21,061 nt of DNA, taken from assembly GCA_900313845.1 (NCBI GenBank), contig OMTC01000053.1, positions 1 through 21,061 on the forward strand. The letters are read 5' to 3'. Both the position numbers and the translations under genes were made by a program. Of the stretch, positions 14,163 to 21,061 are shown one piece after another. The notes under the pieces were generated by a model. It saw nothing but the letters and a program-made list of their open reading frames with translations. It searched no databases and was not told the DNA's origin. Each line of letters starts with the position of its first letter. Position 1 is the first letter of the stretch. This DNA comes from an uncultured Prevotellaceae bacterium (GTDB taxonomy: Bacteria; Bacteroidota; Bacteroidia; Bacteroidales; Bacteroidaceae).

Positions 14163-15436
14163 CACTTTTTAAAGTTGAGTACCACAGGCTTGAAGCAGAT
14201 GTAGTAGTATTTCACTGTTTCGCAGAGCGCAATGCCTGCCAGCGGCAGGAGCAATTGCACTACATAACCGAAGATGACAAAGAGGACAAACGACACGAAC
14301 ACAAGTAGCACGGGCAACAATAAATAGTAGATGTTGACCACGCGCCTCACTCGGTCCAGCTGCAAGTCCATTGGGAACATGGCAGGGTGACGCTCGCTGA
14401 GCTTCGTGTCGAATGCAGTTGCTCGGCGTCTGATTCTGCCTACGATAATGGTCGAAATGTAACAGAGAAAGAAGGTGAAAATGATGCACGTTGGCGTGCT
14501 CATTCGCCGAATGGTCTTGTGCTCTAAAATGGTTTGGGTAGCAAAAGCCTGCTCCTTCACACCTGCTAACTTACCAATCGGCGTGAAGTGCATATCCGCT
14601 TCCTCATGCATGGCACCCAGATAAACGATGCGGTCCTTAAGGAATTTTGCTCGTTGCAACACGGAGTCTGCGGGAATGATAAGGAAGTCCTTGTCGTTAT
14701 AGAGTATCTGCGTGAAAACCGTTTCCTCCTTCTTGGGTGCCACTCCTTGATAGAGGCAAGCCGCCAAGTAAGGCATGGAATAAATCACTTTGCCTTTGCA
14801 CTTCTGCCAAGTGGTGTATTCTCGAATATAGTTCGACTGGTCGCCAGCCGTGGTGTTGCCATATCCCCAGTTATTCCTGTCCTCATCCAAGAAAAAAGAA
14901 ACGCGCATGCTTTTGAATTCCTCCGTTTCTGGGTCGTAGTTGATCAGCTTGCTTGCCAATACCATCGTGTCAAGCTCATCAATGGCTCCGATAATGGCTG
15001 TGTCTTCTTCAAAGTATGTAGGGTTTTCAAATATAATATCAAGTACCGTCACTTTAGGTTCGCATTTCGCGATATTCCTAATGGTTCTTGCCAAATCAGT
15101 TCGCTTGGTTTGGCTTGTCATATCTACAATCACAATGTCGTTGCTCACTTCATGAGCACCATTCCCATGCAGAATGTGGGAATAGATGTCGGTCATGGAG
15201 AAATCGTCCAATACACGCTTCAGTGGATTCAGCGCAGCCACATTGTATGTGACCAACGATAGCAAACCACAAATGAGCAGTGTGATTAAACTCACTGCTG
15301 CAGAGTCGAGATTCAGAATTTTTTTCAACTTACTCGGTATGTCTTTTTTCTCTTTTTTCAATTGGCGATATATAATTATTAATAATGTGCAATACAAAAT
15401 AGTGGACGCAACCACCATTGGAATATAAAACTGCAC
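14162..15436 (-). CDS. CHASE2-domain membrane protein without a cytoplasmic output domain
   Basis: This is a 424-residue protein. Predicted membrane segments are about 5-23, 47-67, 313-333 and 369-408 (one or two). Between the second and third lies an extracytoplasmic CHASE2-type domain: DIVIVDMTSQTKRTDLARTI, then KVTVLDIIFENPTYFEEDTA, LKDRIVYLGAMHE and QAFATQTILEHKTIRRM. CHASE2 is a sensor domain usually attached to kinases, cyclases or CHAT/caspase modules. Here only about 35 cytoplasmic-size residues (334-368) and the membrane segments remain, so the output is probably passed to a partner. The caspase gene follows 145 nt downstream and is the obvious candidate. It is likely the first gene of the cluster. 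Start at 15436; an alternative Met is at 15418. Confidence 0.82.
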   Translation of the reverse strand: MQFYIPMVVASTILYCTLLIIIYRQLKKEKKDIPSKLKKILNLDSAAVSLITLLICGLLSLVTYNVAALNPLKRVLDDFSMTDIYSHILHGNGAHEVSNDIVIVDMTSQTKRTDLARTIRNIAKCEPKVTVLDIIFENPTYFEEDTAIIGAIDELDTMVLASKLINYDPETEEFKSMRVSFFLDEDRNNWGYGNTTAGDQSNYIREYTTWQKCKGKVIYSMPYLAACLYQGVAPKKEETVFTQILYNDKDFLIIPADSVLQRAKFLKDRIVYLGAMHEEADMHFTPIGKLAGVKEQAFATQTILEHKTIRRMSTPTCIIFTFFLCYISTIIVGRIRRRATAFDTKLSERHPAMFPMDLQLDRVRRVVNIYYLLLPVLLVFVSFVLFVIFGYVVQLLLPLAGIALCETVKYYYICFKPVVLNFKK

Positions 15437-15486
15437 AAATGTCGTTATTTTATATCACAATTGCAAATATTTATTATAAAAATAAA

Positions 15487-15579
15487 AAATAACGAAAAAA
15501 CGAGCCAACAAATTACCACAAATGGAACACAAATTAAGAATACTAATTTGAGATAATTTGTGGAAATTTGTTGACTCGT
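15487..15579 (-). terminator. Long inverted repeat acting as probable terminator after the 1088-aa gene
   Basis: ACGAGCCAACAAATTACCAC (from 15500) pairs with the segment ending at 15579 over 24 bp with two mismatches and a 32-nt loop. On the minus strand it is followed by CGTTTTTTCGTTATTTTTTA. It would end transcription from 15717 before the CHASE2 gene. A mobile-element origin is an alternative. No convincing TAnnTTTG box was found for CHASE2; AATATTTG (15471-15464) is a poor match. Confidence 0.6.
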
Positions 15580-15589
15580 TCTCTGTTAT

Positions 15590-15699
15590 TGGCTACGCCG
15601 AGCTCTAAGGTTCAAGTTTGGCTACGCCGAGCTGAAGGTTCAAGTTTGACTTTAGACCTTTGACTTTAGACCTTTGACCTGAAACCTGAAACCTGAAAC
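15590..15699. repeat. Tandem shared-motif pair plus heptanucleotide repeats
   Basis: TGGCTACGCCGAGCTctAAGGTTCAAGTT and its near copy occur head to tail (15590-15618 and 15619-15647). They are the reverse complement of the motif at 20-41. Eight 7-nt units follow (15644-15699): GTTTGAC, TTTAGAC, CTTTGAC, TTTAGAC, CTTTGAC, then CTGAAAC three times. After these comes the palindrome GCAC-GAA-GTGC (15702-15712), directly before the stop of the 1088-aa gene. Confidence 0.8.
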
Positions 15700-15716
15700 C
15701 AGCACGAAGTGCCTGC

Positions 15717-18700
15717 TTATCGAACAAGAACTTTCTTACCGTTCACAATGTAGAGACCTGGCTGAGACATTGAGCTCACCTTCTGACCACTAATCGTGAA
15801 GATTTGCTTCTTAGCTGAATCTGTGGCGATGCCGTTGATGCTGGATGGAACAGCGGTGCCAAGATAGAAGAGTTGGAAGTTGTCGAACAAGCACCAGTCG
15901 CCGTCGATGAGGGTATCCTTCTTCAGACCGAAGGTGAGTGTGCCACCCTCTTCAATCATCACTTGGATAGTGTTGGTGTAAGCCTGCTCTGGGTCGTTAG
16001 CGAAACGAGCGCCACCACCACGCATAGAGTTTGGATAGAAGTAGCGGTCTTCGCCCTCAGTTACCCAAGAGTCGTAAATCCAAGCGTTGTCAACAGTTTC
16101 TTCGTAGATGTTGCCATCATTGTCTAAGACATTCTGCCAAGAAGTAACGGTGTAGGTCACTTCGCCTGACTCGTCAGTTACGACATCTTCTTCTACCCAA
16201 CGACGGAGAGGAATTGGGTCGCCACCTTCTTCTGGATTCTCTGCATAGTCGTAGTACTCTGTGTAAGAACGCTCCTTGTAGAGAGGTGTTGCGATGGAAG
16301 CGACAGGCACGCTGCGGTCGTTAGCATAGAACAACACGTTCTGGTTGTAGGAATCGTTATACCAGTAGTTCTCGAAGGCTGCAGTAGCAGAACCGTCGCG
16401 ATAGTAGGACTGAACACGTACTTCGTAAGCACCTGCAGGGAGAGAGTGAATCGTCTGGAACACATTGAAGTTAGTGTTGAACTTCTCAGCGTTCTGGAGG
16501 TTGCCGTCCACCACTGGACCACCTTCCCAACCCTTCTGACCTTCAGTGAAGCTTGGGTTGATGATGAGTTTTGTGATGTCGATAGGATTTGTTTCAGAAG
16601 CCTGGCTCAAGTCGCCAATCACAGCCTTGTTGTAGATGACAGCGAGTGCCTTCTCATAAGCCTCGAGAGTTTCTGCGTTAGCGTAAGCAGTGCTCAGAGC
16701 AGTGAGTTGCTCGTTGATGAGGGTGTTGAGTTCTGCATTGTTGATGTCAGCATAGCCAGCGATGGTGTTGAGATAGTGGTTGTAAGCGTTGTAGTCGGCT
16801 ACAATCTCTGCCACATCCTTATAAGTAGTTGTTGGGCCATCGTAAACTTCGAAGGACTTCGTGATGCCTTGGTCGAGTGCAAGAGATTCGAGACTGCCTT
16901 CCTCGTAGTTGCCTTGGAGGTTCACGAACAATGTCGTTGGGTCGTTGGCTGCGAGGTAGCTGTTAGCATCGTTGATATAAGTATTTGCATCTGATACCAA
17001 AGCGAGTGCAGCTTCGTATGCCTCATAACCAGTCACAGTTTCAGGAATCTGTGCGAGGATGGCGCTCACTGCAGCTTTGTCGCCATTGAGCGTCAAGTTC
17101 TCAGCATTTGCCAATGCTGCTTCCACTGCTGGCTTCACGAGAGCGGTGAAGTCTGGGTTCTCACCGAAGAAGTAGAGCTGCATACCTGTGAATGAGCTGA
17201 AGCCGTTAGCATGGAATGCCACCTTTGCTTCTCCGCCTTCAATCTTCAGCATACCTGTGGTGAAGGTGGTCCAGTCGTCGATGCTGTAGTTCCACCAGCC
17301 TGAGCGACGCACTTCGTTGGTTGATTCCACGCGCTTGCCGTTTGCTTCGAGATAGATACCGAGGTCAGCAGGACTTTCGTTCGACCAGTCGTTGCTCCAT
17401 GTGATACCCATACCCTTGATGCTGTAGTAACCGTCAGGCAGACCGATGAGCTTCTGTACGATTTCGCGGCGGCCACCGGGAGTTGCCCACTGCTTGGCAC
17501 TGGTCATGCGGTGGTTCCAGTAAGGCTCGTAGCCTGATGTGTTGGTCTGATACCACTTGAGGATAGAGGTTGTATCGCCCGAGATAGTCACCTTGTCAGC
17601 CAAGAGGATACGAGTGGTTGTGAGGTAGGTCTTGTTGTCGCCATCGCCCGATTCGCCGAGGTCGCTCCAACCGTTCTTCTCACCATTACCGTTGTAAATC
17701 TCATCAGCATACTCCCAGTGGTTGGTCTCTGGGTTGAATGTAGGGTTGTATTCGTTGTTGCAGAAGAATGGGAAGTTGATGAGCTGCGTGAAATCGTAAG
17801 AGTTGTCAGCGCTCAAGCCCTTCGACATGAGGTAGGAAGCACGTGCCAAAGCCAATTCGTTGAGGGCGTTGACATAGTCCTCAGCTCCCTTTGTTACCCA
17901 TTTACTCATGTCCTCGTCTTCACCATCCTCAGCCACTGCACTTGCATGAGCGATAGCAGCCTGGAATTCAGACAAGCCTGGATAGTCGGAACTTGCAGCC
18001 AAAGACTCGGATGCCTCCACGAGTGCAACGAGAGAAGTGGCTGTCTTGTAGTAATTCTTGTACTGAGCCATCACAGCCAAAACTGCAGCTGTACCCTCAT
18101 TGTAGGATTCAATGGTACCGTCTGCCACGTCGTACTGGTCGATGATGTCGATTTTAGCCTCCTGGTAGTAGCCGTTGAGGGCAGGGAAGTCGCTCAGTGT
18201 CTCTTCGTAGTTGTCGGCATCGTCGAGTGCCTTGTAGAACTCGTCTTGTGCCATCTGGAGCTGAACAGCCTCACCAGCATCGCTCACGTAGAATGCCTGG
18301 AAGTTGGAGAAGATGGTCCAGTCGCCACCGAGGTGTCCTGTCTTACGCACACCGAAACGAACATAGCCGTCCTCGGTCTGAATCACCTGAATGCTGTTGT
18401 CAGCATAAAAACCTGCATCGAAATACTGGCGAGTACCGTTCATACAGTTAGGCACATAGTAAGTGGTGCCACCATAGGTGTACGCCACGTCGTTGTCCCA
18501 CTGGTCTGTTTCGTAGAGGCGACCCTGGTCGTTCTGCGACGAAGCGATACTTGCGAACTTGGCTGTAGTGGAGCGAGTGGTTTCGGTGATGTTGCCTTCT
18601 TCATCGAGGTTCACTGATTCAGCAAACATCACAGCATAGATTGCCTCGCTACCGTCCCAATAGCCAGGGTTGTAGCTACCGCGATAGAAGCCCTGCCAAG

Positions 18701-18983
18701 TGAAGCGATAGACACCTGCAGGCAACCAGAAAATCTGATAGAGTTCTGAGCCCTCTGCCTTGTCGAACATTTCCACTTCGTTGAAGTCGAATGCGGTGAT
18801 GCCCGCTCCAGCAGTTTGCCAAACAGCACCGTCCGAACCTGGCTGAGTGAATACGCTGAAGTCGTACTCTGCCCATTGGAGTTCGTCGGTTACTTCCTGA
18901 CCCTCTTTCCATGTGGAAGGGTCCTGAGCACTCACTGATGTCATGGTCATCAGCAATGCAATCAAAGTAATGATTTTTCTCAT
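15717..18983 (-). CDS. Large secreted protein with three beta-sandwich modules and Por-type tail
   Basis: This is a 1088-residue protein with a signal peptide (1-19). Three beta-rich modules (about 40-235, 392-608 and 800-1045) are joined by acidic/Ala-rich helical stretches (236-390 and 610-795). The first and third modules are clearly related: PAGVYRFTWQGFYRG and PAGAYEVRVQSYYRD; SIQVIQTEDGYVRFGVRKT and TIQVMIEEGGTLTFGLKKD; GDWTIFSNFQAFYV and GDWCLFDNFQLFYL. They look like carbohydrate-binding or lectin-like sandwiches; no catalytic domain is recognised. The tail (KKQIFTISGQKVSSMSQPG, YIVNGKKVLVR) resembles Type IX secretion sorting or surface-anchoring tails. It lies 127 nt after the GH43 gene in the same direction with no terminator seen between, so a binding partner for polysaccharide use is plausible but inferred. 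Confidence 0.75.
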   Translation of the reverse strand: MRKIITLIALLMTMTSVSAQDPSTWKEGQEVTDELQWAEYDFSVFTQPGSDGAVWQTAGAGITAFDFNEVEMFDKAEGSELYQIFWLPAGVYRFTWQGFYRGSYNPGYWDGSEAIYAVMFAESVNLDEEGNITETTRSTTAKFASIASSQNDQGRLYETDQWDNDVAYTYGGTTYYVPNCMNGTRQYFDAGFYADNSIQVIQTEDGYVRFGVRKTGHLGGDWTIFSNFQAFYVSDAGEAVQLQMAQDEFYKALDDADNYEETLSDFPALNGYYQEAKIDIIDQYDVADGTIESYNEGTAAVLAVMAQYKNYYKTATSLVALVEASESLAASSDYPGLSEFQAAIAHASAVAEDGEDEDMSKWVTKGAEDYVNALNELALARASYLMSKGLSADNSYDFTQLINFPFFCNNEYNPTFNPETNHWEYADEIYNGNGEKNGWSDLGESGDGDNKTYLTTTRILLADKVTISGDTTSILKWYQTNTSGYEPYWNHRMTSAKQWATPGGRREIVQKLIGLPDGYYSIKGMGITWSNDWSNESPADLGIYLEANGKRVESTNEVRRSGWWNYSIDDWTTFTTGMLKIEGGEAKVAFHANGFSSFTGMQLYFFGENPDFTALVKPAVEAALANAENLTLNGDKAAVSAILAQIPETVTGYEAYEAALALVSDANTYINDANSYLAANDPTTLFVNLQGNYEEGSLESLALDQGITKSFEVYDGPTTTYKDVAEIVADYNAYNHYLNTIAGYADINNAELNTLINEQLTALSTAYANAETLEAYEKALAVIYNKAVIGDLSQASETNPIDITKLIINPSFTEGQKGWEGGPVVDGNLQNAEKFNTNFNVFQTIHSLPAGAYEVRVQSYYRDGSATAAFENYWYNDSYNQNVLFYANDRSVPVASIATPLYKERSYTEYYDYAENPEEGGDPIPLRRWVEEDVVTDESGEVTYTVTSWQNVLDNDGNIYEETVDNAWIYDSWVTEGEDRYFYPNSMRGGGARFANDPEQAYTNTIQVMIEEGGTLTFGLKKDTLIDGDWCLFDNFQLFYLGTAVPSSINGIATDSAKKQIFTISGQKVSSMSQPGLYIVNGKKVLVR

Positions 18984-19110
18984 AAAGTTGAAATAATTAA
19001 ATATTAATTAATAATTAAGAATTAAGAATTAAGAATGTATTTTACCTCCATCCGGATGGCATCATTGGCTACGCCGAGCTAAAGGTTCTTTATTCTTCAT
19101 TCTTCATTCT
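18984..19110. repeat. MITE-like intergenic element with heptanucleotide ends
   Basis: Units of GAATTAA/ATTAAGA (about 19006-19030) run into AAGAATGTATTTTAC (19030-19044), shared with 11183-11279. Then come the palindrome CATCCGGATG (19049-19058) and the motif TTGGCTACGCCGAGCTAAAG (19065-19084). ATTCTTC repeats (19092-19112) reach into the stop codon of the GH43 gene. The AT-rich ends are inverted relative to each other. No TAnnTTTG promoter is seen for the 1088-aa gene here. Confidence 0.65.
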
Positions 19111-20643
19111 TCATTTAATCGAAAGCTTCTTTCCATTCTTGATATAGATACCTTTCGTTGGGGACTTCACAGGGATGCCCTGAAGGTTGTAGATGACGGA
19201 GGAAGCCGACCGCGTTGATTCGGGAACTGCCTCTATCGCCGAAGTGAACTCGTTGAACTGCCACCAGTCCCAATTGAACAGGGTGGTGGTGGAACTACCC
19301 AAGAAACTGAAGTGAACATCGTGGATGCCTGTAGGCACACTGCTCAGGTCGAAAGTCTTTTCTTCCCATACCTTATCGCCTCCCGTCGCTTCAATCTTGA
19401 TGCGAGCCAACACCTTCCCTCGTGAATGGTCCTGACGAATCACCAGCGTTCCGCTTCCCTTTTCCGAAGCCACGCGCAGGGTGATGGATTTGGCACCTTC
19501 TGCACCAAAATCCACGTTTGCCACTCGCATCGTGTCGCCAGTCTGTATGTCGCTCACATACACGCCCTTCGACTCGTCGCCCACCACACTGATACCTGTG
19601 GCGGCATTCAGAGTCTCTGCTTGTTGTTGGATATATGGATTCATCGTACACAATGCCTTCACGCCTTGGTGAGTGGCTGTGACGGGTTTGATGGTTCCGT
19701 CAGAACGGAAGGACATCTCCTCCACTGCCATGCTGCGGTTGAATCCTCCTCCGCCTTTAGCCCAGCCCGTATGGTAGAAAAAGTAGTCCTTGTCCTTGTA
19801 ATGCACGATGCCACTGTGGTTGGTGAATGAATTCGTGTTCTGCTGCGACATCACCACACCCTTGTATTCCCAAGGACCTTCTGGACTCTTGCTCATGCTG
19901 TAGGAAATGTGCTCAGGCACTCCGCCTGCCGCATATATCAGATAGTAGTTGTCGCCACGCTTGTCGAGCCAAGGACCTTCCTCGTAGCAATCTTTCCCAA
20001 CCACCTTGTCATCCACCTTCACGCCTCCAAACGCGCTCTCCGTCAGAGGCACCTCCACGATTCCGTTCTTGCCGATGGAGGTGTCGTAAGTAAGCATCGA
20101 ACTACCCAACTTGGCATAGCACAATTTGTTGTTGCCCCAATAGAGATAAGCCTTTCCGTCATCATCGATAAACACAGTTGGGTCGATGTCGCCACCCGTA
20201 CCCGTGTCAATCAGTGGTTGTCGCCTTGCATCCCTGAAGGGACCCGACGGTTTGGTACTCCATCCCACACCGATGTAATGTCGCCAGTCATTCGGTTTGG
20301 AAATGCAAATATACCAGTAGTAGCGCTCCCCTTTCTTCACGCACTGACTTGCCCAGCAGGTTCCTTCTCGTCCCCAAGTGAATGCGGTGCGTGGCATGGC
20401 AACGCCATGATCTGTCCAATTCACCATATCCACCGTGGAATACACCCTCCACCGCTCCATGTAGTAGAAGTCGTTCACGCCAGGCACATTCATGTCCTCG
20501 TCGCAATACACATACAAACTGTCATTATTTTCGAACACAGCAGGTGCAGGGTCAGCAGTGTAGCAATGCGACACGATAGGATTTTGAGCACAAAGACAAC
20601 TGCTCAAAAGATACATTCCGATGGTACTAAAGAATTGCTTCAT
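19111..20643 (-). CDS. Secreted GH43-CBM6 arabinoxylan-active glycosidase
   Basis: This is a 510-residue protein with a signal peptide (1-19, YLLSSCLCAQ). Residues 22-330 form a GH43 propeller, with base D31 in YTADPAPAVF, modulator D154 in GDIDPTVFIDDDG and acid E222 in CYEEGPW. Residues about 340-472 are a CBM6-like sandwich (QQAETLNAATGISVV, then ITLRVASEKGSGTLVIRQD and NWDWWQFNEF). The tail (VIYNLQGIPVKSPTKGIYIK, NGKKLSIK) is of the Por/T9SS type. The layout matches arabinoxylan arabinofuranohydrolases and xylosidases of the XynD type; which bond is cut cannot be read. It is probably the first gene of a two-gene unit with the 1088-aa protein. All key residues are present. Confidence 0.88.
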   Translation of the reverse strand: MKQFFSTIGMYLLSSCLCAQNPIVSHCYTADPAPAVFENNDSLYVYCDEDMNVPGVNDFYYMERWRVYSTVDMVNWTDHGVAMPRTAFTWGREGTCWASQCVKKGERYYWYICISKPNDWRHYIGVGWSTKPSGPFRDARRQPLIDTGTGGDIDPTVFIDDDGKAYLYWGNNKLCYAKLGSSMLTYDTSIGKNGIVEVPLTESAFGGVKVDDKVVGKDCYEEGPWLDKRGDNYYLIYAAGGVPEHISYSMSKSPEGPWEYKGVVMSQQNTNSFTNHSGIVHYKDKDYFFYHTGWAKGGGGFNRSMAVEEMSFRSDGTIKPVTATHQGVKALCTMNPYIQQQAETLNAATGISVVGDESKGVYVSDIQTGDTMRVANVDFGAEGAKSITLRVASEKGSGTLVIRQDHSRGKVLARIKIEATGGDKVWEEKTFDLSSVPTGIHDVHFSFLGSSTTTLFNWDWWQFNEFTSAIEAVPESTRSASSVIYNLQGIPVKSPTKGIYIKNGKKLSIK

Positions 20644-20738
20644 GAAATGAATTAAGTAATGACAAAAAAACTTCTATTCTCTCGTTGAATTCGTTGATTT
20701 TCTCAGACAACACAGCTTCTGTTGTTTCTAAACCTTTG

Positions 20739-20746
20739 CAAATATA
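20739..20746 (-). promoter_or_regulatory. -7 promoter box of the GH43-CBM6 gene
   Basis: Minus-strand TATATTTG (20746-20739) matches TAnnTTTG, 95 nt before the ATG at 20643. The nearest TTTG upstream (20776-20773) is 26 nt away, longer than usual. Otherwise the gap 20644-20854 is AT-rich with no recognisable feature. Confidence 0.45.
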
Positions 20747-20854
20747 CTTAGTATTCATCATTATTTATATCACAAAAAAATCTAATCCTTTCATTTTTGA
20801 AACATGCTATGCTTTTGATGCGTAGATAGAGAGGATTTGCTAAATTGCATGCGT

Positions 20855-21061
20855 GGATTGACTGCATCGCTTTAGGGGATTGTCTGAGGCGATTTTGTGG
20901 ATTGACTGAACCTTTAGCTCGGCGCAAGCCAACCGTTCCTTTGGATTCAACTAGTTGCCGAAGGCTCGTCATCGACTTGGCGAGCCTTCGGCGTTGCGAT
21001 GGCGAAGGTTCGCCGTGTTAACGTTGCGGGCTCGCCATTTCAGTAAAATCAAAGGAAACAT
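20855..21061. repeat. 22-nt-phased degenerate repeat array, copy B (runs off the window)
   Basis: Units start at 20855, 20877, 20899, 20921, 20943, 20965, 20987, 21009 and 21031, each exactly 22 nt. The first three begin GGATTG. From 20933 to 21058 the sequence matches 328-453 at 115 of 126 positions without indels. Its right arm lies beyond the window edge, so its full length is unknown. Confidence 0.8.
20937..21056. other. Conserved structured core of repeat element B
   Basis: This is the same fold as at 332-451, offset by 20605. Hairpin 1 is a perfect 12-bp stem here (20957-20968 with 20981-20992). Hairpin 2 (20992-21023) has one G-T pair where copy A has G-C. The long-range helix TGGCGAGCC (20978-20986) with GGCTCGCCA (21029-21037) is a perfect 9 bp here, against 7 Watson-Crick plus two G-T pairs in copy A. 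Confidence 0.55.

Noticed and set aside
20748..20972. 74-residue minus-strand open frame at the right edge
   Set aside because: It is composed largely of 22-nt repeat units and AT-rich promoter sequence, and has no domain features.

Overview
The window looks like part of a Bacteroidales chromosome, most likely Prevotella/Segatella or a close relative. The supporting features are secreted multidomain xylanolytic enzymes with Por-type C-terminal tails, a BspA-like leucine-rich-repeat protein, a PepSY-like periplasmic protein, TAnnTTTG promoter boxes and weak ribosome binding sites. Intergenic DNA is rich in 7-nt tandem repeats and small palindromes. No rRNA, tRNA, transposase, integrase or CRISPR array was found.

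Layout: 1-740 has no gene and carries a 14-unit array of degenerate 22-nt units (250-557) and a duplicated palindromic block. On the minus strand follow a PepSY-like protein (819-1265) and a multidomain GH5-GH43 enzyme (1558-5261) whose reading frame breaks near 5000-5009. Divergently, on the plus strand, lies a BspA-like LRR protein (5503-7854) interrupted by an in-frame TAA at 6991-6993. A strong hairpin (7874-7915) separates it from a minus-strand cluster, given here in transcription order: CHASE2 membrane protein (15436-14162), Sel1-caspase protein (14016-12202), DUF4384-type protein (12200-11280), unknown secreted protein (11172-10498), NTF2-like-fold protein (10501-9515) and a TPR/beta-barrel-like protein (9363-7978). 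Two further minus-strand genes lie upstream: a 1088-aa secreted beta-sandwich/helical protein (18983-15717) and a GH43-CBM6 enzyme (20643-19111). The right edge (20855-21061) holds a second copy of the 22-nt element.

The genes suggest two themes. One is arabinoxylan degradation by secreted enzymes with similar C-terminal tails. The other is an envelope module that pairs a CHASE2 sensor domain with a secreted caspase-like protease, a DUF4384 protein and three further exported proteins of weak or unknown family. CHASE2, caspase/CHAT and DUF4384 domains are known to be fused together in other bacteria, so a split, exported version is the most interesting protein system here.

The most striking non-coding signal is the 22-nt-phased element present at both window ends. 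Its 126-nt core is 91% identical between copies (11 substitutions, no indels). Every substitution that falls in a predicted stem preserves pairing, including one compensatory C-G to G-C swap. This points to selection on an RNA or DNA fold, or to a mobile palindromic element. All family assignments come from reading the sequence; no database search was run.
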